From: Thalassospira sp. UBA1131
GTDB lineage: Bacteria > Pseudomonadota > Alphaproteobacteria > Rhodospirillales > Thalassospiraceae
DNA: 22,270 nucleotides
Assembly: GCF_002311515.1 (NCBI RefSeq)
Contig: NZ_DCAO01000104.1
Coordinates: 24,148 to 46,417, forward strand
Direction: 5' to 3'
Shown here in pieces: positions 7,728 through 14,366 of the stretch. The notes under the pieces were generated by a model, which did no database searches, was not told where the DNA came from, and saw nothing but the letters and a program-made list of their open reading frames with translations. A program made the position numbers and the translations under genes. The number at the start of each line of letters is the position of its first letter. The stretch's first letter is position 1.

Positions 7728-8138
7728 TTAGCGGTCCGACGGCGGCCAATCACGGGCAAGGGCAAATGCGGCATCAAGCGATGCAACATGTTTGACGGGG
7801 AATGGCAGCATCCGCGCAAAGTTGCTTTGTTCCGGGTCCTCTTCATCGTGACGGTGAACCGCGCCATCGCCGTGATGGTGTCCTTCATCAACCCGGATCA
7901 GGCCCTTGGCAAAGACGTTTAGGCGGTCGCGGTTTTGCTTGAACCAGATGGCGGCCTGTTTGCGGATTTCATGATCCTGATCGGCAAACCCCGACACGCG
8001 GAAAATCAGAATGGCCGGATCGCAGCGGGCGGCCAGTGCATCAAGTGCTCCAAGATAGGCCTTACCATCCGCATCACTTTGCCGATCAATCATTTCAAAC
8101 AGGACGATGTCCGGGGCGGAGTTGCTTGATCGAAACAT
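7728..8138 (-). CDS. Small His-rich protein with a possible SpoIIAA/STAS-like fold, downstream of the TonB receptor
   Basis: I do not recognise a named family with certainty. ATG 8138 is preferred over a TTG at 8159 because AAAGGAA lies about 7 bases before it; this gives 136 residues. The layout, DIVLFEMIDRQSDADGKAYL, then ALDALAARCDPAILIFRVSG, EIRKQAAIWFKQNRDRLN, AKGLIRV and a final FPVKHVASLDAAFALARDW, resembles the beta-alpha pattern of SpoIIAA-like (STAS/SEC14-type) proteins, which also end in a strand plus an 'A..W' helix. An insertion at 84-101 (DEGHHHGDGAVHRHDEED) carries five His and seven acidic residues and looks metal-binding. No signal peptide or membrane segment, so likely cytoplasmic. 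It follows the receptor gene by 78 bases, with a GC-rich stem-loop between, and may be read from the same transcript. A role in intracellular iron or siderophore handling is inference from position only. Confidence 0.72.
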   Translation of the reverse strand: MFRSSNSAPDIVLFEMIDRQSDADGKAYLGALDALAARCDPAILIFRVSGFADQDHEIRKQAAIWFKQNRDRLNVFAKGLIRVDEGHHHGDGAVHRHDEEDPEQSNFARMLPFPVKHVASLDAAFALARDWPPSDR

Positions 8139-8161
8139 ACTGGTTTCCTTTACGCGCAAGA

Positions 8162-8183
8162 GCCCGGCGGAAAACCGCCGGGC
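8162..8183 (-). terminator. GC-rich stem-loop between TonB receptor gene and His-rich gene
   Basis: gcccggcgg (8162-8170) and ccgccgggc (8175-8183) form a perfect 9-bp stem with a 4-base loop, 33 bases after the receptor stop at 8217. No T-run follows on the minus strand. It is likely an intercistronic hairpin that stabilises the receptor message or partly ends transcription before the His-rich gene. Confidence 0.65.
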
Positions 8184-8216
8184 CGTTAATGGGTCTATCC
8201 GATGCAGATGCCGTCA

Positions 8217-10661
8217 TCAGAATTCGCGGCGATAGCCGATCAATACGGTGCGGCCATGCCCGGCAACCGAATAGCCACGCAGTGCGGTTGCTGCTGGGTT
8301 TTCGTAGCTGGTATCAAGGATGTTTTCGATCCCGAAGCGCGCCATCCCGCCCAACAGCGGATAGTTGCCCGACAGGTTGAAAACAAGGCTTGGCTTGATC
8401 TTGGCATCTTCGATCTTGTAACGACCCGCCGTGTAGGTCCCGTCAAAGCGCATATTGAGATCACCCCAAACGTAGCTATCGACATAACCGGTAAAGCGGA
8501 ACGGCGACGGGATGCGGTTGTTGGGAAGCCAGCTATCAAGATCACCGTCTTCGTTGGTGTCATAACGGCCTTCAACATAGGACGCCAACACCCCGACATA
8601 GGTCTCGTCCGAGATGTCGTATTCCCCGGTCAGTTCAGCACCGATGATGCGTTCCTTTTCCTGGCTGAGCTTGTTTTTCGAGGAATCATAGTTATCACCG
8701 CGCTCATTGGTGCTCATATAGATCGCACCGGTGGAGCGGAAATCGGTTCCGTCATAGCGGGCCGCCACCTCATAGGTTTTGACCTTAGACGCCTCGACAT
8801 CAATGTCATTGAAGTTAAGCGGAATAGACGTGCCACTCAGTCCGGCGCGACGGGTATAGGCGCCAACATCCGGAACAGAAAAACCTTCGCTATAGCTAAA
8901 TGATGTATCGATCCGGTCGGTCCAATGTACCACGGCAGATGCATTATAGGTCACCGCATCATAAGTCGTCTCGCCGCCGGTAAAGGCCGCGGCAAGAAGG
9001 ATCTGCTGCGGGGTGCCGCCGTTGTAGCGCATATAGCTCGGACGGGTGAAATCCTTGACCGTCAGATCATATTCCTCGTAACGCACACCACCGGACAGAT
9101 CGACATACCTGGTCACAGGTGCTGAAAGCTGGGCAAAGATGGCGTGACCTTCCTGCTCCATCGGGGCGCCGATATCCCGCCCGCTGACAGTTTCATATTC
9201 GACATCGTCAAAGGTCAGGTCCCCACCCCATGTCAAGGTCAGCCCCTCGTAAGCGACATCAAGATTGGTGTCGGTTGACAATTTCACACCGTATTTGACG
9301 GTATCAATGACGGATTGCCCCAACGGATCTTCAATCGCACCGTTGCTGGCAAGCGAGACAAGGCCAGGGTTGTGCGACGCGTTATATTCGGCACGCGCAG
9401 CCTGTTTGTAGCTGTCATTGTAAAACAGTTTCAGATCGCCAACGCCGATCTTGCCGAAATCAAACTCGTATCCGGCAGTGAAATACTGGCTTTCATCTTC
9501 AAGTGGTTGCGCCAGATAGGGGCTGTCATAATTGACCGACACCGGGTCGGTCGAAAGGTCGGCATAATATTCAATGTCCTGACGAAACCGCACGACTTCC
9601 GAGGATAAAAACAGGCGATGGCCTTCGGCAAGCGTGACACCTGCCTTGCCAAAGACATTGAGGTCTTCGGCATTATCAAACCCGCCCTGCCCCAGCATCG
9701 CATCCGAGGGCACCTGATTGCCATAACCGTCATAGGCATTGCCGGTTTTCGAACCGGTGATGCTGGCCGCCAGATCAACCGCACCAAAGCCGCCACTGCC
9801 CGACAAGGTCAGCGAAGGCGAGAAGCTGTCGCCGATGTCATCCGTGTAGCTTTTGGCATGGCCATCCACGACAAACACGTTTTTGCCGACTTCACCGGTC
9901 TTGGTGATGATGTTGATGGTTGCTCCGGTCGCACCATCCCCGTTCATCGCGTTCGAGCCGGGAATGACTTCGATGCTTTCGACCTGCTGAATATCGATCA
10001 TTGAAAGGATGCGGCTGCTGTTGCGTAGCGGCGTGTTGCGGGCCACCCCGTCAACAAGGACCTGCACATCGCGGCCCCGGAAGGTTTCGGTGCTCGAGAT
10101 CAGGCTTTGATCATCAAACATGAAGCCCGGCACATTGTTGCGAATGACATTGGTGATGTCGCTGCTTTTGGCCGACTGGGCTTCGATCTGATCAGGGCCG
10201 ATCACCACAACCGACGGCGACATGGTGGCAATCGATCTGCGTGAACGGGTGGCGGTCACGACGACTTCGGGCAGGATCACCTGGCCCTGTGCATCGCCGG
10301 TAGTGGTTGTAACCGGCTTGATGATGACGCTGTCGTCAGAGACAAATTCAAACCCGTAACCGCTACCCGACAGTAAGCTTTTCAACGCCTCGCGGGCGGA
10401 CATGTCAGCGGTCAGCGCACCACTTTCGATGCCCGAAAGATCACCCTGCACGACAAGCTGCAAGCCGAACTGATCGGCAACCTGATCAAGGGCGGTGCGC
10501 AGATCCCCGGCGGCGACCGTTACCGGCTGTGCGGTGTCAGACGCGGTTTGCGCCAAGCCTTGCGGAACCGATGCGATCATCAGTGTGGCAAACAGGGCTG
10601 TGCTGCCCAAAAGGCGGGACATTCCGAATTTTCTGGTTTCCCCAAAAGTCACGATATTCAA
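8217..10661 (-). CDS. TonB-dependent siderophore receptor with N-terminal STN signalling domain
   Basis: An outer-membrane ferric-siderophore receptor of the transducer (FecA/FpvA/FoxA) type. Numbering from the TTG at 10661 gives 814 residues. After a signal peptide ending near GLAQ (residue 38) comes an STN domain at about 46-117 (TVAAGDLRTALDQVADQFGL ... SAREALKSLLSGSGYGFEF). A TonB-box-like PEVVVTATR follows at about 131, then the plug (RGRDVQVLVDGVARNTP, IEVIPGSNAMNGDGATGATI) and a 22-strand-type barrel ending in Phe (YRREF). The start is uncertain. The frame is open to 10721, but AAGGGG sits 7 bases before TTG 10661 and an A+T-rich operator-like block occupies 10680-10708; ATG 10622 is a third option and alone would give a standard 25-residue signal peptide. 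Upstream fecI and fecR fit surface signalling, where the loaded receptor contacts FecR through STN. The siderophore cannot be named, though the fhu operon facing it suggests a hydroxamate. Confidence 0.92.
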   Translation of the reverse strand: MNIVTFGETRKFGMSRLLGSTALFATLMIASVPQGLAQTASDTAQPVTVAAGDLRTALDQVADQFGLQLVVQGDLSGIESGALTADMSAREALKSLLSGSGYGFEFVSDDSVIIKPVTTTTGDAQGQVILPEVVVTATRSRRSIATMSPSVVVIGPDQIEAQSAKSSDITNVIRNNVPGFMFDDQSLISSTETFRGRDVQVLVDGVARNTPLRNSSRILSMIDIQQVESIEVIPGSNAMNGDGATGATINIITKTGEVGKNVFVVDGHAKSYTDDIGDSFSPSLTLSGSGGFGAVDLAASITGSKTGNAYDGYGNQVPSDAMLGQGGFDNAEDLNVFGKAGVTLAEGHRLFLSSEVVRFRQDIEYYADLSTDPVSVNYDSPYLAQPLEDESQYFTAGYEFDFGKIGVGDLKLFYNDSYKQAARAEYNASHNPGLVSLASNGAIEDPLGQSVIDTVKYGVKLSTDTNLDVAYEGLTLTWGGDLTFDDVEYETVSGRDIGAPMEQEGHAIFAQLSAPVTRYVDLSGGVRYEEYDLTVKDFTRPSYMRYNGGTPQQILLAAAFTGGETTYDAVTYNASAVVHWTDRIDTSFSYSEGFSVPDVGAYTRRAGLSGTSIPLNFNDIDVEASKVKTYEVAARYDGTDFRSTGAIYMSTNERGDNYDSSKNKLSQEKERIIGAELTGEYDISDETYVGVLASYVEGRYDTNEDGDLDSWLPNNRIPSPFRFTGYVDSYVWGDLNMRFDGTYTAGRYKIEDAKIKPSLVFNLSGNYPLLGGMARFGIENILDTSYENPAATALRGYSVAGHGRTVLIGYRREF

Positions 10662-10679
10662 GTTCGAACCCCTTCGCAT

Positions 10680-10708
10680 GAGAATAATAATGCAAATCAC
10701 TATTATCT
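10680..10708 (-). promoter_or_regulatory. A+T-rich operator-like element before the TonB receptor gene
   Basis: The stretch gagaataataatgcaaatc (10680-10698) matches the 19-base Fur box at about 13 positions, and ataataatgc with actattat forms an imperfect inverted repeat. It is sharply A+T-rich against its GC-rich surroundings and lies between fecR and the receptor. This suggests the receptor has its own iron-responsive or ECF-dependent promoter. If so, the receptor start must lie downstream (10661 or 10622), not at 10721. Confidence 0.45.
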
Positions 10709-10748
10709 TCATGACGAACACCGCCGCGAAATGAGGAGGTGAAATTTT

Positions 10749-11813
10749 CTATTTTTTTGAAATTATTCTGAACCCGCCCGGAACAGCGCGGTCCGTAAGA
10801 CCATAGGCCGCAAGAATGGCACCATAGGCCCCGTCCGGTTTGGTCAGATCGAAACTGCCCGAAACCGTAATTTCGCCCAAGCGCGGATCGCGCACGAAGC
10901 TGATACCCTCCATCAAAGGCGAAAGACGGGCAAACAACTCGTCAATCGGCATGTCATTGACCACCCAGCGACCATCGCGCCACGCGCCAACCCGATCCGA
11001 TGCCACCATACCGTAATGCATGTCGCCATCCGCATCCTGCCAGGATGCCCGACCGGCGGTCAGACGGGCGAGTTTTGCGGTGCGGCTTTCAAGATCGACC
11101 GTGCCTTCGGATACCTCGACCCGGACATGCCCACCCCATTTTGAGGCGCTGAATGCCGTGCCGACCGCCGTGGCCGTCAGTTTGTTAAGATGAATACGCA
11201 GCGGTCGTGTGCTGTCCTTGGCGACTTCGATGAATACACCGCCTTCAAGGACGGTCAAATCACGGTACTGATCGCCATAGGCCAAGGCAACGCGCGTGCC
11301 CGGCTCCATCCAGATGCGTGATCCGTCGGCAAGTTCATGCACTTCACCGACAACACCGGGAGTGCTTTCCGCAATCAGGTCGGCATCAGGTTGAAACGCG
11401 GAATAACCCCACAGCCCGACCAGCAACAGAATGGTAACAATCGCCAACATCGGACGGGCGCGGCGTTTGGCCGATCGCATGCCCGGCAGGCGGTTATTGC
11501 CGCCTTCAAGCGCGCCTAATCGTTCAAGATCACGCCGGACGGCTTCGCTATCAAAGCCGGTGTCATGATCTGGTTTGCGCGACCTGATCGAATGGTCTTC
11601 ATCGTCTGAAAATTCTGCTGCAGCGATTTCCATGCCCTGCCATGTCTGGCGGGCCCGGATCAGGCGTGCAGGGTTTTTCGGGTCCGCCGCCTGCCAGCGT
11701 TCAAAGGCAATTTCTTCAGCCGCACTTAGTTGCACATCATCAAGGCGCACAGCCCAGTAATCGGCAATATCGTCATTGCTTTGGCAGTCGTCGGAATAGC
11801 GGAATTCGGTCAT
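10749..11813 (-). CDS. fecR: FecR-family transmembrane sigma regulator
   Basis: The 354-residue product spans the inner membrane once and relays the signal from the loaded TonB receptor to the ECF sigma factor. The N-terminal anti-sigma-like domain (DUF4880; DIADYWAVRLDD, then FERWQAADPKNPARLIRARQTWQG) covers about 15-60. An acidic, then basic linker leads to a single membrane helix at about 121-140 (PMLAIVTILLLVGLWGYSAF), preceded by KRRAR. The periplasmic FecR domain is at about 150-255 (VHELADGSRIWMEPGTRVAL, GGVFIEVAKD, TAVGTAFSA, VEVSEGTVDL). The C-terminal 70 residues (VNDMPIDELFARLSPLMEGI and following) look like the STN-related domain (DUF4974). The gene lies 75 bases after fecI and 87 bases before the proposed receptor start, all on the minus strand. 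No strong ribosome binding site precedes the ATG. Confidence 0.93.
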   Translation of the reverse strand: MTEFRYSDDCQSNDDIADYWAVRLDDVQLSAAEEIAFERWQAADPKNPARLIRARQTWQGMEIAAAEFSDDEDHSIRSRKPDHDTGFDSEAVRRDLERLGALEGGNNRLPGMRSAKRRARPMLAIVTILLLVGLWGYSAFQPDADLIAESTPGVVGEVHELADGSRIWMEPGTRVALAYGDQYRDLTVLEGGVFIEVAKDSTRPLRIHLNKLTATAVGTAFSASKWGGHVRVEVSEGTVDLESRTAKLARLTAGRASWQDADGDMHYGMVASDRVGAWRDGRWVVNDMPIDELFARLSPLMEGISFVRDPRLGEITVSGSFDLTKPDGAYGAILAAYGLTDRAVPGGFRIISKK

Positions 11814-11888
11814 GGCAGTGTCGTTACCCGGCTTCTGGCGGAGGGGGCTGTTGTAGGTTTGACGAACGGGCCGCGCAAAAGAGGATGT

Positions 11889-12413
11889 TTAATTTTCATG
11901 GCGCGCCAGCACCTGTTTGCAATGTCCGAGCGCCTGACGCAAATGCTTTTCGACCATATTGCGACTGATACCAAGTTGTTCGGCCACTTCCACGGTACTC
12001 AGATGATCGCGCTTGCACAGCAAGAACACCTCACGACAGCGCGGCGGCAGATCATCAATCGCACGTCGGATGATCTCAAGTCGCTGGCGATCTGAACTGA
12101 TCTGTTCGGGGGTGACGGACTGGCTGCCGGCACCATCCATCTCGCTGATCTCGGTCGGATCGGTGAATTCAACCGGATTGCGATTGTGACGACGCAAGGC
12201 ATCAATTGCCAGATTGGTCGCCATGCGCATCAAAAAGGCCGGAGGATTGGCAATGTCAGCCGGATCGATCTTGCGATGGCGCAGTTGCACGTAAAGATCC
12301 TGCAACACATCCTGGCTTTCGTCGCGCGCCGGCAGATATTTCTGCACCTGTCGCAACAAACGGTCATGATATTGCTGATAAAGACTATCCCAGGAACGGT
12401 CACAGACCGCCAT
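11889..12413 (-). CDS. fecI: FecI-type ECF RNA polymerase sigma factor
   Basis: The 174-residue product is an extracytoplasmic-function sigma factor of the iron-starvation (FecI) group. Region 2 runs at about 8-75 (WDSLYQQYHDRLLRQVQKYL, ESQDVLQDLYVQLR, FLMRMATNLAIDALRR). Region 4 runs at about 115-168 (AIDDLPPRCREVFLLCKRDH, STVEVAEQLGISRNMVEKHL), with its helix-turn-helix near 140-160. Length and spacing are normal. It is the first gene of the fecI-fecR-receptor set. A sigma-70-like promoter and a perfect Fur-type palindrome lie directly upstream, so iron limitation should switch it on. Its target would be the receptor gene, by family precedent; no clear ECF promoter could be fixed by eye. 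Only a weak GGA precedes the ATG. Confidence 0.94.
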   Translation of the reverse strand: MAVCDRSWDSLYQQYHDRLLRQVQKYLPARDESQDVLQDLYVQLRHRKIDPADIANPPAFLMRMATNLAIDALRRHNRNPVEFTDPTEISEMDGAGSQSVTPEQISSDRQRLEIIRRAIDDLPPRCREVFLLCKRDHLSTVEVAEQLGISRNMVEKHLRQALGHCKQVLARHEN

Positions 12414-12431
12414 AGCTGCACATCCAGAATT

Positions 12432-12458
12432 CGATAATGATAACTGTTATCATTATCG
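12432..12458. promoter_or_regulatory. Perfect Fur-type palindrome upstream of fecI
   Basis: Arms cgataatgataac (12432-12444) and gttatcattatcg (12446-12458) are exact complements around one central T. The sequence equals overlapping copies of the Fur hexamer GATAAT and is nearly the consensus operator. It begins 18 bases from the fecI start and just downstream of the proposed -10, so a bound Fur would block initiation. Confidence 0.9.
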
Positions 12459-12464
12459 TTTATG

Positions 12465-12492
12465 CTTATAGGCAATCCTGACCATACGTCAA
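12465..12492 (-). promoter_or_regulatory. Probable sigma-70 promoter of fecI
   Basis: On the minus strand TTGACG (12492-12487), a 16-base spacer and TATAAG (12470-12465) form a good housekeeping promoter. It points at fecI and runs into the Fur palindrome 6 bases further on. Confidence 0.6.
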
Positions 12493-12625
12493 TTCAAAAA
12501 GCATAGGCCCCTTCGACCATTCCCCGTGGGAAAGTCCCGGGATTGAAAACCAGCATCGCTATCTGAAAATCTTGCTGTGTTGGCCACAAAACAACTGCCG
12601 ATTTAAGCCCTAACCTTGTGTTGGA

Positions 12626-12676
12626 GCTGTCCTAATGACAGCATGCGAAACCGCCAGACGGTGCGAGTCCCGGCAC
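12626..12676 (+). other. Hairpin cluster in the flagellin upstream region (possible structured RNA)
   Basis: Three stems lie close together: gctgtc-ctaat-gacagc (12626-12642), accg-ccaga-cggt (12650-12662) and gtgc-gagtcccg-gcac (12661-12676). The last two overlap by two bases and would exclude each other. The 410 bases between fecI's promoter and the flagellin gene hold no credible coding frame. No known RNA family is recognised; the cggtgcgagtccc stretch only superficially recalls a tRNA T-arm. Confidence 0.35.
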
Positions 12677-12726
12677 AGAAACCCCACATGCGGTCTCAGA
12701 GCGGCATTGCTTTGCACTCTATTCAT

Positions 12727-12768
12727 CGGAAATTTCCGCCCAAAACCTATTCTAAAGAATAGGATCCT
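12727..12768. promoter_or_regulatory. Cluster of palindromes upstream of flagellin
   Basis: Three palindromes follow one another: cggaaatttccg (12727-12738, perfect), cctattct-aa-agaatagg (12746-12763) and aggatcct (12761-12768). They lie about 135-175 bases before the flagellin start, in an A+T-rich stretch, as expected of operators or an activator site. No convincing sigma-28 or sigma-54 promoter was found around them. Confidence 0.5.
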
Positions 12769-12902
12769 ACTGTTTATCTGTCGTATAAATTAGATTTCAC
12801 TCGACAAGAGGATATTTTACTTATAGTTGTTACTATAGCTTTATCACTAATTGCGAACTTTACACGTAGTAAACCATCGCCACTTTCCAGGTAGGAAATC
12901 CA

Positions 12903-14252
12903 ATGGCACTCAACATTATATCCAACTATGCGGCAAATGTTGCGCATCGCAACTTGTCTGCTTCTGACGAGATGGCGACCCGTTCGCTGTCGAAACTGTC
13001 TTCTGGTACCCGTGTTGTTTCAGCACGTGACGATGCCGCCTCCATGGCCATCGGTGCGCGTTTGAATGCAACCACCCAGGCTCTCAAAACCGCGACCGTC
13101 AACGTTGGCCAGGCCAACTCGATGCTCCAGATCGCTGATGGCGGTATGGCAACCATTGATGATGTTCTCGTTCGCATGAAGACCCTGGCTGTCCAGGCAT
13201 CGTCTGGCAACCTGTCCGACACCGAGCGCGGCTTCCTTAATGACGAATTCGTCCAACTGCGTGACGAGATCGACCGGATCGCATCCTCGACCAACTTCAA
13301 TGGCATTCAGCTGCTTGGCGATGGGGGTGATGTTGCAATCAATCTCACACCTGCCACCAGCAACGAAGCGCTCAGGCCCGCTTTCGGCTTTGACCGGTTC
13401 GCGATCACGGACAACAATTACTGGGCACAGGACGTAGCTGCAGATGGTGTCGACGATAACGGGTTAGAGATAAGAATTAACGAAGGTTCCGGCGAGCAGG
13501 TCATCATGACTGTACTTACCGCGATTGATGGCTCTATCGAGCGGACCCAGTCAATTGATATCACCGATTTTGCCGCGACCGGCGGGTCTCGATCCATTGC
13601 TGCTGGCGAGAACACGGTGCTCAATTTTGATGAGCTGGGCCTGTCAATTACAGTAAACACCAACTTCTCCGACACCGTTGATTACGTTAGGGCCGGTACC
13701 GCAGGTTCCAATGATTTCGGCTTTGGTTCGGCCAACACCGATTTCATGGGAACTGGCGTCGATACATCCGCTGGCCAGTTCTTTTTCATGGAAGAGGACG
13801 CGGGCCAGCAGCTTTCCGACACAATTGAGTTCCAGGTCGGTGGCGGCAACACCGCCAATGATCGTCTTTCGATTAATTTGAGCGCGGTTGACTCTGCGGT
13901 ACTGGGATCATCTGGTATCGGTCAGGAAACGCTCGAGGATCTTGGTGCTAACGCTATTAACACTGCTGCAGGCGCCCAGAACGCGGTTGAAGTTGTGACG
14001 CGTGCGATTGACGACTTGCAGCGCGCACGTGCCGCAATCGGTACATCCCAGAACCGTCTGGACTTTGCCGCCCAGAACCTTGCGTCTACGCAGGAAAATA
14101 CGGAATCGGCGCGTTCCACCCTGCTTGATCTGGATGTTGCCGCTGAAATGACGGCCTTTACATCCAAACAGATTTTGGTTCAGTCCGGTGTTGCCATGCT
14201 GGCCCAGGCCAACCAGATGCCGCAAAACCTGCTGCGGTTGCTGCAAGGCTAA
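12903..14252 (+). CDS. Flagellin
   Basis: The 449-residue product is the flagellar filament protein, exported through the flagellar type III pathway. The N-terminal D0/D1 region is classic: MALNIISNYAANVAHRNLSA, SLSKLSSGTRVVSARDDAAS, then the helix with GQANSMLQIADGGMATIDDV and NLSDTERGFLNDE. The C-terminal D0/D1 region (about 360-449) has RAAIGTSQNRLDFAAQNLAS, ENTESARSTLLDLDVAAEMT and QMPQNLLRLLQG, so both coiled-coil ends are complete. The middle (about 140-350) is a variable surface domain rich in Asp, Gly, Ser and Thr, and poor in Cys and Pro. The start is fixed by AGGTAGGA about 7 bases before ATG 12903. No other flagellar gene is in the window: it is a single-gene unit with a long leader and its own terminator. 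The fliC/flaA-type symbol cannot be chosen from this alone. Confidence 0.97.
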   Translation: MALNIISNYAANVAHRNLSASDEMATRSLSKLSSGTRVVSARDDAASMAIGARLNATTQALKTATVNVGQANSMLQIADGGMATIDDVLVRMKTLAVQASSGNLSDTERGFLNDEFVQLRDEIDRIASSTNFNGIQLLGDGGDVAINLTPATSNEALRPAFGFDRFAITDNNYWAQDVAADGVDDNGLEIRINEGSGEQVIMTVLTAIDGSIERTQSIDITDFAATGGSRSIAAGENTVLNFDELGLSITVNTNFSDTVDYVRAGTAGSNDFGFGSANTDFMGTGVDTSAGQFFFMEEDAGQQLSDTIEFQVGGGNTANDRLSINLSAVDSAVLGSSGIGQETLEDLGANAINTAAGAQNAVEVVTRAIDDLQRARAAIGTSQNRLDFAAQNLASTQENTESARSTLLDLDVAAEMTAFTSKQILVQSGVAMLAQANQMPQNLLRLLQG

Positions 14253-14296
14253 CGGACCAAATCCGACAAACTTTTTGACGTGCCTACCTGTTGCAA

Positions 14297-14335
14297 CAAT
14301 GGCCCGAACGAAACTCGTTCGGGCCATTGATTTTA
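14297..14335 (+). terminator. Intrinsic terminator of the flagellin gene
   Basis: A perfect 15-bp stem, caatggcccgaacga (14297-14311) with tcgttcgggccattg (14315-14329), closes a 3-base loop and is followed by ATTTTA. It stands 44 bases after the flagellin stop and separates it from the convergent udh gene. Confidence 0.9.
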
Positions 14336-14366
14336 GGGAGTTCTGAGATCGAATACCGACCTTGGA

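Noticed and set aside
12641..12700. tRNA or group II intron remnant, suggested by cggtgcgagtccc
   Set aside because: No acceptor stem, anticodon arm or intron domain V could be drawn around it.
12780..12830. Sigma-28 or sigma-54 promoter before flagellin
   Set aside because: taaa at about 12785 has no GCCGATAA-like partner at the right spacing, and the GG/GC pairs near 12703-12715 have the wrong spacing for sigma-54.
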